Assembly: GCA_020846875.1 (NCBI GenBank)
Contig: JADLDB010000094.1
Coordinates: 91,840 to 155,839, forward strand
DNA: 64,000 bases
Direction of reading: 5' to 3'
From: Myxococcales bacterium
GTDB lineage: Bacteria; Myxococcota; Myxococcia; Myxococcales; Myxococcaceae
In this document: positions 32,601 to 39,761 of the stretch, one piece after another
Layout of the letters: each line of letters begins with the position of its first letter
How positions within the stretch are numbered: position 1 is the stretch's first letter
Translations under genes and position numbers: made by a program
The notes under the pieces: generated by a model
What the model was told of the DNA's origin: nothing
The model's database searches: none
Seen by the model: only the letters and a program-made list of their open reading frames with translations

Positions 32601-33398
32601 CCGCACGCTCACGTGCGCCGTCTCCTGGGTGAAGCGATCCGTGCCCTCGAGCTCGGCCGTCCCTGCCTCGCCCGCCGCGGCGCGGTAGACGTCTGCCTCG
32701 CCGCCGCGCTCCACGGAGCCCGGGCCGCTCACCTTCTGCCACGACACCACGCCCGAGCCGTCGGCGGTGAAGAGCCGCACGAAGCTGCCGGCGGGCAGGG
32801 CCAGCTTCGCCGGCGTGGCGCGGAAGGTCGCCGCGGTGGACACCTGGTACTGCACCAGCGCCTGGTCCCCGGTGGCGGAGTCGCGCACGATGATCAGGTC
32901 CAGGCCCTGCGCCGCCCCGGCCAGGTACTCGCCCGCCGCCGAGATGCTCCCGCCTGAAGGCAGCGCCTGCGCCTGGAACAGCGCGGTGCCCTCGAGCCCC
33001 ATCACCTCCAGCGTGAAGCGCGTCCCCGGCCGCACCGTGGCCCGCGCGGGCTGGACGCTGAAGGCCAGACCCACCACCACCGACACCGTGGCCGCGTTCC
33101 CGCAGTCGTCCGCCGCGGTGAGGACGTCGGTGCCCGGGGTGGGACCCGCCACGTAGCGGTCGCCGCTGACGCTGCCCCCCGAGGCGTTGGTGCTGAGCGC
33201 GAAGGTGTAGCGCCCGCTGCCGCCCGTGGCCGAGACGGTGGCCGCCCCGTTGACCCGCACCTCCGTGGGGACGAGCTGCGCCGTCATGGCGGTGAGCCCC
33301 GTGCATGGATCGATGGGCGGCGGCGGCGGCGGCGGCGGCGGGACCGCGGGCTCGCACGCGCAGGCGAGGAGGGACAGGGCGAGCAGCAGCCGCCTCAT
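29652..33398 (-). CDS. Giant FG-GAP repeat lipoprotein
   Basis: This 1248-residue exported protein starts MRRLLLALSLLACACEPA with a lipobox (LLAC, Cys 13). It is followed by Pro-rich sequence and two Ig-like or beta-sandwich segments. At least nine integrin-type FG-GAP/calcium repeats follow, recognisable as DFDGDGVADVALGVPES, GDLDGDGKADLAISAPG, ADLNGDGLVDLAFHG, TDFDGDGRLDAVFPAP, GDLDGDGCDEVSLRY and VDVTGDGVPDLVVSAP. Such repeats build beta-propellers that bind Ca2+ and often mediate surface recognition. It is the last gene of a five-gene unit and overlaps its upstream neighbour by 4 bp. Its function is unknown. Confidence 0.85.
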   Translation of the reverse strand: MRRLLLALSLLACACEPAVPPPPPPPPPIDPCTGLTAMTAQLVPTEVRVNGAATVSATGGSGRYTFALSTNASGGSVSGDRYVAGPTPGTDVLTAADDCGNAATVSVVVGLAFSVQPARATVRPGTRFTLEVMGLEGTALFQAQALPSGGSISAAGEYLAGAAQGLDLIIVRDSATGDQALVQYQVSTAATFRATPAKLALPAGSFVRLFTADGSGVVSWQKVSGPGSVERGGEADVYRAAAGEAGTAELEGTDRFTQETAHVSVRLLTELTRPNLVAQGRRSDVANVVTGDFDGDGVADVALGVPESDLSRPQGGAVFIFKGSATGLPAEPTWTITGSTDTAQFGSVMAAGDLDGDGKADLAISAPGDDVTVADSGAVYLYAIGPEGPRALRAPLTGLGRGNFGAALAIADVDGDSDNDLAVGSPGADLAPGAGFTARGVVDLFVLQKGQPIPDLGAIRLSGADLAADGTLRRFSNLRFGRSLVAADLNGDGLVDLAFHGAVNNTLLGGLAVARAVNAVQVHFGRNATKRFEDQPDLFVLPANTADGDEGTVRLGFSPGAAGLPPLLIVSEDRADSPNLSMMGGNTGGSNGGGALLFDLSSFRPTATPGRSPTQVGRTDAYLRLFGDQSNLQAGRSFAITDIDGDRAPELALGAPYATSTFMVSGMNVSVPLAGRLLFFRLTGRMAGEQSNKPDAVRQGTGRADTLGTGLATWTGRVVAYAGRASTALGDFTGRLDAFTAGGDPSAWIAASVSLPNKPASQQFGAGVAVGVLGGGLRAVVGVPNISGPARDDTGGETGAGQAIAFALATPDAPRVLMEGANTAYVRDGGWAAFGGRPIGSDVALTDFDGDGRLDAVFPAPSFTLPTKMADGGTTVVDYATNRLECLPTASQSPGAVMVHLGQADGTFKEGFRVWALRDLANCTVPDGGAASVCQRSGLGRNGVEGNFDFDGDGRNDLALARTNGLEIFGGRAPDDATLAKPSMGCDPLYSLPALPWATFTPSSLGDLDGDGCDEVSLRYSDNSNRRGLLVLFGFDPGGARCGGRTTASWVRISGDTETGVTTMRLGLAATRAGRVLRGDPRDFVAVSAELYPFLGQAQPTVLLIDAAAIVAKRPPAGERLASILGDGLNPVPVVYAERAPGFGRALWGSVDVTGDGVPDLVVSAPDANVNGDGTGAVFVFAGGSVTPGPNVPALTVVADHRERASFGADLWVSPAGGGAPAALGLGAPLSYRSGTANGTAFVLPLDF

Positions 33399-34957
33399 GG
33401 CTGGGCCCCTCCGTTCACCCAGCGCTGGATGGCGAGGATGCCCGCGGGATCGAGCGGCCCGTCGGCGGGCATGCGGCGGTCCCTCACCGCGGTCGCGATG
33501 GCCGGGGCGTTAGCCACCCACTGCTCATAGGTGCGCAGCTCCGGCTGGGTGCCGGCGGCGTGGCACTTCGCGCAGCGCCCGTCGCTGAGGGGCCGGATGT
33601 CGCGCTCGAAGGACAGCACCGCGCTGGCGCTGCCCAGAAACTCGAAGTGCAGCCGGCGGGCGCTGGTGGTGGCCGCGGCGCCTTCCCCGTACGTCACGGT
33701 GAGCTCCAGCGTGTGGCGCCCGTCCTCCAGCGTGGCGAAGGACACCGGCTTCTGCTCCGTCGCCGACTGTTGTCCGCCCAGCGCGAAGGACAACAGGCCG
33801 GCGGTGGGCCCCGTGCCGGCGGCGGCGTTCATCACCGGCACGTCGTGCGCCTGCCCGTCGTCGAAGCGCCAGGAGAGCGCGGTGGGCGCCGGCGTGGCCG
33901 GCACCAGGCCCGTCACCGGCAGCTCCGGCTCGTACACCCGCATGTTCTCGAACAGGCCCACCAGGCGGGCCGCCGGACCGGGGCTGACTGAATACGTCTT
34001 CTCACCCACCCGCACCCAGGCCACGCCCGCCGCGTCCACGGCCACCAGGGTGGGCACCGCGGGCAGTCCCTTCGCTTCCGTCCAGCGCTGCGCGTCCGCG
34101 TCGTAGCGGAACAGCCCGTCGCCCGCCTGCAGCCAGGCCACCCGCCCGCTGGACATGATCTGCCGGGGTGAGCGCCCCAATTCGTACCGGCGCCAGCCCA
34201 GCACGGTGAACTGGAAGAGCGCGTGGGGGGTGATGGCCCACACCTCGCCCGGTGAGTCCTTCGAGGCGGTGATGCCGGCCATCGCCTTCACCCCGCCCGC
34301 GAGGTCCTTCGCCGACAGCCCGCTGTCCCGCACCGTCCACGCCGTCCTGGAGGTGGGCGACGCGCTGGTGAGCGACTCGCCCTGCGCGAACCACAGCCCC
34401 TGCACCCCGTCCGGCGCCGGCCCCACCGCCAGGGCCGTCAAGCCCGCCACCGAGGCGCCCTCCACCTTCAGCTCGGTGAGCAGCCCGCCCTCCAGGCGGT
34501 ACAGGCCCTGCTCGTGCGCCAGCCAGCCCACGCCGTTCTCTCCCACGGTGCTGCCCTTGAAGCCCGCGGCCGGCAGCGTGGCCTGCCAGGGCGGCGAGAT
34601 GAGCCACCCCGTGTCGGCCACGAAGACGCCCCGGCTGGTGGACACCAGCGCGCTGTACGGCCCCAGCGCCCACACCGCCTCGGCGGGGCCGGGCAGCACC
34701 GGGTTCTGCGGGTGCGCCTCGATGACGCCCTGGCTGCCGTTCGCTCTCATGCGCACCACGCGCCCGGCGAGATCGACGAAGATGCCGCCGCCCCGCTCGT
34801 CCGCGAAGGACGGCGCGGCGGACAGGGCCAGCGTCGACTCCGTCAGCGTGCTGTCGAAGGGCGTGGGGACCAGCGCCTCGGACACCTGCCCGCCGCAGCC
34901 CCACAGCAGAAGTGACAGCGAGACTCCGAGCGCGACGCCACGAGCGGCGAGTGTCAC
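33395..34957 (-). CDS. Lipoprotein with beta-propeller-like repeats and C-terminal CxxCH heme site
   Basis: This 520-residue protein starts at the GTG at 34957 (GGAGG 10 bases upstream). The signal ends in a lipobox (SLLLWGCGGQ). The body has repeating WALGP, GVGWLAHEQGLYRLEGGLL and AWLQAGDGLFRYDADAQ stretches like two-component-regulator propeller repeats. An Ig-like segment follows. The final 90 residues contain ISFERDIRPL-like sequence (VLSFERDIRPLSDGRCAKCH) with CAKCH as a c-type heme attachment site, and DRRMPADGPL with a possible Met ligand. This ending is typical of cytochrome-c-like domains in DUF1592/PSD-type proteins. It sits between the DUF1501 gene and the FG-GAP gene. Confidence 0.75.
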   Translation of the reverse strand: MTLAARGVALGVSLSLLLWGCGGQVSEALVPTPFDSTLTESTLALSAAPSFADERGGGIFVDLAGRVVRMRANGSQGVIEAHPQNPVLPGPAEAVWALGPYSALVSTSRGVFVADTGWLISPPWQATLPAAGFKGSTVGENGVGWLAHEQGLYRLEGGLLTELKVEGASVAGLTALAVGPAPDGVQGLWFAQGESLTSASPTSRTAWTVRDSGLSAKDLAGGVKAMAGITASKDSPGEVWAITPHALFQFTVLGWRRYELGRSPRQIMSSGRVAWLQAGDGLFRYDADAQRWTEAKGLPAVPTLVAVDAAGVAWVRVGEKTYSVSPGPAARLVGLFENMRVYEPELPVTGLVPATPAPTALSWRFDDGQAHDVPVMNAAAGTGPTAGLLSFALGGQQSATEQKPVSFATLEDGRHTLELTVTYGEGAAATTSARRLHFEFLGSASAVLSFERDIRPLSDGRCAKCHAAGTQPELRTYEQWVANAPAIATAVRDRRMPADGPLDPAGILAIQRWVNGGAQP

Positions 34958-34994
34958 GGCTGGTGTTCCTCCAGTCCTCGAAGCGCCCACCTGG

Positions 34995-36407
34995 CTAGCC
35001 CGCCAACAAGCCCTTGAGCGGCGCCACGCGGGTGATGGAGTAGTCCAGCCCCGCCGAGGCCAGCACGGTGGCGATGATGTGATCCGGCAGCACCTGGAAG
35101 CCGTCGGGGGAAGGCAGGCCGGTGTCGTGGTCGATGACGCCGGCCGACAGCCCCACGTCGCCCGAGCGCCCGAAGACGAAGTTGTGCTTGAGGCCCGCGC
35201 CCAGCAGCATGCAGCTGTTGGTGATGTGGTGGTCGCGCCCGCCCGCGGCGTTGATGAGCGGCGTGCGGCTGAACTCCGAGAAGATGAGCACCGTGGTGTG
35301 GTCCATGAAGTGGCCGCCCGCCGGGTGCGGCGTGGACCGCAAGTCGGTCACCAGGTCGGCCAGCGCGTTCCACCCCAGCCGCTGGTTGGTGGCCTGCGTC
35401 ACCTGCGAGCCGAAGTGGGTGTCCAGCCCGCCGGTGATGTTGATGGACACGCACTGGCTGACGCCCTTGCGCAGCGCCACGGCCACCATCGCCGCGCGCG
35501 CCGCCGCCGAGTTGCGGGCGTCCTGGGTCCCCTCGGGCCGCAGCCCGAAGCGGGTGCGCAGCGCCGCCTTCTCGGCCCGCAGCTCCGGCGGGTCGGTGGC
35601 GTTGTCCTCGAAGCGGAAGTTTCGATCGAGCTGCGCGTCCAGCACCGTCTTCATCTGCGCCCGCGCGTCGTTGTACTGCTTCACCAGGCCGCGCGAGTCG
35701 TAGAGATCCGCCTCGCAGGTGACCGGCCGGCCCCGCAGGTCGATGAGCTGCTTTTCGATCTCGCTGTCGATGGCGGTGGGGCTGGGCGACAGCGTCACCA
35801 GCAGATCGTTGGCGCTCGAGACGCGCAGCGCGTTGGCGTAGCCGGGGTAGCGGTCGTTGTAGGTCTCGATGTTGTACGCGATGTTGGGCACCGGCACGTT
35901 CGGCTTCAGCTGGCCGACGATCTCCGTGGCGGTGGACGAGCCGCGCGCCGCCGAGCCGTTGGGCTCCTTGCCGGTGAGGAAGTAGCGGAAGCCCACCTCG
36001 TGCGCGACCGTGGACATGTTCAGCCCGCGCACCACCGTCATCAGGTCGTAGTGGTCCGCCATGCGGCCGATCGCCGGCCCGAAGAGGATGTTCGACGGCC
36101 CCGCGCCGGCGCGCTCGGTGGGCGTCACCATCGCGGTGGGGAAGGTCGGGTCCTGCGAGAGCAGGCTGTACCCGGGGAGGATGCGCGTCTCCGAGATGCG
36201 CTCCGCGGTGAAGGCGGCCGGGTCGCGTGGATCGAGCGACAGCAGCACGTCCCACCCGCCGCCGAAGTAGGCGAACACGAAGCAGCGGTCGGCCGGCGCC
36301 AGGTTGGAGGCCTGCGCGAAGGCCCGGAAGGACAGCCCCCCGAAGAGGCTGGCGCCCGCGAAGCCGGCGGCGGCCTTGAGGAAGGTGCGGCGAGGAAGCG
36401 AGATCAT
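34995..36407 (-). CDS. DUF1501 Tat-exported protein
   Basis: This 470-residue protein begins with a Tat signal (PRRTFLKAAAGFAGASL). It shows the DUF1501 pattern: CFVFAYFGGGWD, a GGLDTHFGSQ segment, and LIFSEFSRTPLINAAGGRDH near the end, followed by LLGAGLKHNFVFG. DUF1501 proteins have an alkaline-phosphatase/sulfatase-like fold. They are usually encoded beside DUF1592/DUF1588 or PSD proteins with c-heme motifs, exactly as here. Their reaction is not established. The stop is 37 bp before the next gene. Confidence 0.88.
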   Translation of the reverse strand: MISLPRRTFLKAAAGFAGASLFGGLSFRAFAQASNLAPADRCFVFAYFGGGWDVLLSLDPRDPAAFTAERISETRILPGYSLLSQDPTFPTAMVTPTERAGAGPSNILFGPAIGRMADHYDLMTVVRGLNMSTVAHEVGFRYFLTGKEPNGSAARGSSTATEIVGQLKPNVPVPNIAYNIETYNDRYPGYANALRVSSANDLLVTLSPSPTAIDSEIEKQLIDLRGRPVTCEADLYDSRGLVKQYNDARAQMKTVLDAQLDRNFRFEDNATDPPELRAEKAALRTRFGLRPEGTQDARNSAAARAAMVAVALRKGVSQCVSINITGGLDTHFGSQVTQATNQRLGWNALADLVTDLRSTPHPAGGHFMDHTTVLIFSEFSRTPLINAAGGRDHHITNSCMLLGAGLKHNFVFGRSGDVGLSAGVIDHDTGLPSPDGFQVLPDHIIATVLASAGLDYSITRVAPLKGLLAG

Positions 36408-36428
36408 GATCGTTCTCTCTCTGACGCG

Positions 36429-37091
36429 TCAGTAGGTGAAGAAGCGCGGGTCCGTCATCATCGCGATGCAGACCGCGCCCCAGGCCTGCTCCGGCCGGTT
36501 GGCGCGCTTGGCGTTGGCGGCGAAGCCCTTGAAGTCCTGCGTCCACACCGCCAACTCGTCGGCGTTGAAGGGCGAGCCCCAGAAGCGCACCGACAGGGTG
36601 GCCAGGTTCTTCTGGACGGTGCCGTCGTCCACCAGGGTGAAGTCGCGGCCGGTGCCGGGCAGCTCGGGCCAGAGGATGCGGGCGTCCTGTGCCCGGTTCA
36701 AATCGTCCCGCGCCACGTTGAGGCACACCTCCCGGGCGCCGTCCTCGAGGAACTTGGCGAACACCAGGTTGGCCTCGGTGGACTCGGCGTTGGTGAGCGC
36801 GAAGTCGGCCTGGCCCAGCGAGGCGGCCAGGGTGTTGAGCTGACTCCACTGCCGGGTGCCGGCGGTGACGGTGGCGATCGACTCCCGCAGTTGGGCCACG
36901 GTGAGGCGGCGGGGCGCGCGGCCGGTGTGCCCGCCGTTCTGCTCCGGATCCGGCAGCGGGGTGAGGGAAGGGTGGTTGGGCAGGTCCACGTGCGTCAGCT
37001 CCGCGGGGCGCGCGGGGCCGGGCTGGGGCGAGGAGTCGCTGCAGGCGGCGGCGGCCAGGGCGAGCAACGTCAAGGCGAGCGTGCGCTTCAT
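36429..37091 (-). CDS. Lipoprotein of the DUF1501 cassette
   Basis: This 220-residue protein has a short lipoprotein signal (MKRTLALTLLALAAAACSDS, lipobox AAAC). The mature part has no Cys-rich or heme motif. A C-terminal stretch (TLSVRFWGSPFNADELAVWT, then WGAVCIAMMTDPRFFTY) resembles the end of DUF1592-type proteins, where a WxxxC..ML.DPRF pattern closes the helical domain. It may be a separated fragment or accessory of such a protein. It lies 1 bp after its upstream neighbour, so it is almost certainly co-translated. Confidence 0.6.
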   Translation of the reverse strand: MKRTLALTLLALAAAACSDSSPQPGPARPAELTHVDLPNHPSLTPLPDPEQNGGHTGRAPRRLTVAQLRESIATVTAGTRQWSQLNTLAASLGQADFALTNAESTEANLVFAKFLEDGAREVCLNVARDDLNRAQDARILWPELPGTGRDFTLVDDGTVQKNLATLSVRFWGSPFNADELAVWTQDFKGFAANAKRANRPEQAWGAVCIAMMTDPRFFTY

Positions 37092-37092
37092 C

Positions 37093-39036
37093 TCAGTCGA
37101 CCCTCCGGTAGGCGTCCGTCTGCACGACCCGCAGCATCAGGTGCTTCAGGTTGTGGCCGTTGGCGGCGAACTCGCTGACCAGGTGCTTCAGGTACAGCCG
37201 CTCTTCTTCGCCGGTCATCGGTCGGCCCAGCAGGTGCTGCCACACGTTCTTCACCGCGCAGCGCTCGAGGTCGCCGGTCTGCAGCATGCGCTCCACCAGC
37301 AGCGCGGGCCCGGCGATGATGTTCGGCTCCTCCTCCGGCGTCCGGTACAGGTAGGTGCGCAACAGGCCCAAGGAGGACGCGCCTTCCCCGTCGAAGGCCT
37401 GCATCACGTAGTTGCCGCACTCGTTGTTGCAGGTGGTGTCGCCGGCCAGGGCGCAGTCCCGGCAGCGGGCGGACAGCCTGGGGAAGACCTCCGGGTCCAG
37501 GTACTGGGCGTTGCGCTCGCCGAAGCGGCCCCAGTGCGCCCCGGTGGGCTCGATGGTGGCGTGGCAGTAGCTGCAGCCGCAGCGCCTGGCCAGGTTGTTC
37601 TCGCGGTTGCAGCTGTCCTCGGGCGGCGGCACCACCGTGCCGGCGGGCGGCGCGAAGTGCTTGCACAGGAAGGCTTCCCAGAACTGGTTGACGCGCGCGC
37701 GCTGGGTGGGGAAGCGGTACAGCCAGGCCGGGGTGGTGAGCACGCCCGAGGCCTGCGCGTCGCGGGTGTACTCCACCCAGGTGTCGCGCTGCTCGAGGGG
37801 CAGGTCGGGCACCAGCGCCGGCTGCGCGGGGGCGGTGGTGAGCCAGACCGTGGGGCTCTGCGCGTTGCGGAACAACTGCGAGAGGGTGCCGTTGACGAAG
37901 CTGCGCCGGGTGGTGAGCACGCTGAAGTAGTCCTCGTCGCGCCGCAGCACCGAGTCGGCGATGAGCAGCGGCTCCTCGTTGAGGGACGCGATGCGCGCAG
38001 CATGCAGCGAAGCGTCACCGGGCTCGCAGCGGCGGGCGCCCACTCCGCAGCCGCAGGAGCGATCGCCCAGGAAGCGGCTCGTCTCGCAGCTCTCCATCGT
38101 CCACGGGTTCAGGTCGCGGGCCTGGGCCTCGATGGCGCACATCACCTGCGGCCCTGAAGTCCAGAAGGTGGCGGCGTTGCGCACCACGCCTTCCCGCTGC
38201 ACGCAGCCGCGCTGGGGCTGGTAGCGCCCGCGCACCCCGCCGTTGAGGGGCAGGGTGAGGCCGCACTTGTCGAGGCGGGGCAGGGTGCCGCCGGCCGGGT
38301 TGACGAAGGCCACCACGCGGCCCTGGCCGTCCAGCTCCTCCACGGTGAGCGCCGCGGTGAGGGGGTTGGTGGCGCTGGGCAGGCAGACGTGCGGCGCCAG
38401 CGTGCCGGAGGACAGCCGCCGCATGTCGCAGAAGTAGAGGTGCCTGTCCGGCACCAGCCCCTGGGTGACGGCGTCGGCGCAGCTCGAGGCGCCCATCACC
38501 TGCGCGCAGGAGTACTGGTCGGTGCTGTAGTCGACGGACACCGGCAGCGGCACGCCCAGCGCGTCCCGGCACGTCTTCGTGGGGGGCTCGAGCTGCGGAT
38601 CTTCGTGCGAGGCGTTGCAGTTGTCCTGCTCGAGGAAGTGGTCGCAGCCCACGCCGTTACGCCCGCGCAGCGAGCTGGACGGGTTGCCGCGGATCTCCAG
38701 GGGCCTCAAGCCGTCGGTGGTGGTGGCCAGGCGCGTGTCGGCGTTGACGAAGATGCTGGCGCTGATGTTCGCGCGCAGCAGCGCCCGGTGGTACGTGCGC
38801 ATGCGGCCGTAGAAGGGCTCGCGCTGCATCAACTCGCGCACGTCCTCTTCGAGAATGGCGCCCTTGGCCTGGGTGAAGCGGTATTCGTCCATCGTCGGCG
38901 GGCGGCCGAGCAGGTCCAGGTACAACTGCCGCAGCCGCCGCTCGAGAGAAAGCTGGGAAGGGCCGCAGACGCCCTGGGCCAACGCCGCACTCGACAGCAG
39001 CGCCGCGACGGCCGTCACCACACGCAGTTTCTGCAT
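37093..39036 (-). CDS. Exported DUF1592/DUF1588-like protein with CxxCH motif
   Basis: This 647-residue protein starts at the ATG at 39036 with a signal peptide (LRVVTAVAALLSSAALAQ). An early helical segment (LERRLRQLYLDLLGRPPTMD) resembles the repeat found near the start of planctomycete-type surface proteins. The middle is Cys-rich, with about 20 Cys in all. Near residue 470 comes CGCSYCHATIEPTGAHWGRF, a c-heme-like CxxCH followed by the DUF1588 TIxPxGxxxxxF pattern. It ends with LLGRPMTGEEERLYLKHL and ALKHLMLRVVQTDAYR-like helices. It is the first gene of the cassette. Confidence 0.7.
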   Translation of the reverse strand: MQKLRVVTAVAALLSSAALAQGVCGPSQLSLERRLRQLYLDLLGRPPTMDEYRFTQAKGAILEEDVRELMQREPFYGRMRTYHRALLRANISASIFVNADTRLATTTDGLRPLEIRGNPSSSLRGRNGVGCDHFLEQDNCNASHEDPQLEPPTKTCRDALGVPLPVSVDYSTDQYSCAQVMGASSCADAVTQGLVPDRHLYFCDMRRLSSGTLAPHVCLPSATNPLTAALTVEELDGQGRVVAFVNPAGGTLPRLDKCGLTLPLNGGVRGRYQPQRGCVQREGVVRNAATFWTSGPQVMCAIEAQARDLNPWTMESCETSRFLGDRSCGCGVGARRCEPGDASLHAARIASLNEEPLLIADSVLRRDEDYFSVLTTRRSFVNGTLSQLFRNAQSPTVWLTTAPAQPALVPDLPLEQRDTWVEYTRDAQASGVLTTPAWLYRFPTQRARVNQFWEAFLCKHFAPPAGTVVPPPEDSCNRENNLARRCGCSYCHATIEPTGAHWGRFGERNAQYLDPEVFPRLSARCRDCALAGDTTCNNECGNYVMQAFDGEGASSLGLLRTYLYRTPEEEPNIIAGPALLVERMLQTGDLERCAVKNVWQHLLGRPMTGEEERLYLKHLVSEFAANGHNLKHLMLRVVQTDAYRRVD

Positions 39037-39075
39037 GCTCCACCTCGGAGAAGGGGCAGGAGTCGCAAGCTTGAG

Positions 39076-39089
39076 TTGATCTTCATCAA
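39076..39089. promoter_or_regulatory. Perfect FNR/CRP-family operator
   Basis: TTGATCTTCATCAA is an exact match to TTGAT-N4-ATCAA, the FNR/Anr/Dnr consensus, inside the slightly longer palindrome GTTGAT-CTTC-ATCAAC (39075-39090). It lies in the 78-bp divergent gap, 46 bp from the start of the DUF1592-like gene and 32 bp from the DUF420 gene start. Confidence 0.6.
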
Positions 39090-39114
39090 CAGGCAATGGC
39101 CCAGGAGGGCGCGG

Positions 39115-39690
39115 ATGGCGAAGGCGGGGTGCGCTGACTACAAGGGCGCACACATGGCCACGCCGGCGGACCGACGCTTCCTTCTCTTCAACGCGGTGGT
39201 GTCGGCGGGGGTGCTGGGGGTGCTGTCCTGGCTGTTGGTGTTCCGCGGCGCGACGGGCGGGGAAGGCGTGGACTTGCGCTTCCTGCCGGCGCTCAACGCG
39301 TGCCTCAACGGCGCGGCGGCGGCCCTCCTCATCGCGGGGAAGGTGGCGATCGTCCGGAAGCGGCCCGACGTGCACCGCTACTTCATGGTGTCGGCCTTCG
39401 CGGCGTCGGCGCTCTTCCTGGTGGGCTACCTGGCGTACCACGCGGTGCACGGCGACACGAAGTTCGGCGGGGTGGGCGCGGTGAAGGCGGTGTACCTGGC
39501 GTTGCTGGCCAGCCACGTGCTGCTCAGCCTGCCGGTGGTGCCGCTGGCCCTGACGGCCTTCTACCTCGCGTGGAAGAAGGAGTTCCCCCGCCACGCAGCC
39601 GTCACCCGCTGGCTGCACCCTCTCTGGCTGTACGTGTCGGTGACGGGGGTGGTGGTGTTCCTCATGCTGCGTCCGTACTACGCGGCCTGA
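39115..39690 (+). CDS. DUF420-family membrane protein (CtaM-like)
   Basis: This 191-residue protein has about five membrane helices. The family pattern is visible: FLLFNAVVSAGVLGVLSWLL, LPALNACLNGAAAALLIAGK, the conserved HRYFMVSAFAASALFLVGYL, YLALLASHVLLSLPVVPLAL and WLHPLWLYVSVTGVVVF, with several membrane His residues. DUF420 proteins include CtaM/YozB, linked to assembly of heme-copper oxidases. The ATG at 39115 has AGGAGG 6 bases upstream. An ATG at 39154 is the alternative and gives a more typical 178-residue length. It is divergent from the cytochrome-like cassette across an FNR-type box. Confidence 0.85.
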   Translation: MAKAGCADYKGAHMATPADRRFLLFNAVVSAGVLGVLSWLLVFRGATGGEGVDLRFLPALNACLNGAAAALLIAGKVAIVRKRPDVHRYFMVSAFAASALFLVGYLAYHAVHGDTKFGGVGAVKAVYLALLASHVLLSLPVVPLALTAFYLAWKKEFPRHAAVTRWLHPLWLYVSVTGVVVFLMLRPYYAA

Positions 39691-39761
39691 CTCCCGCCGA
39701 AGACTGGCAGCGCGGAAGGAACGTCGCCGCCTCCAGGCGCCTCCGCTACAGTGCGCCGCGC

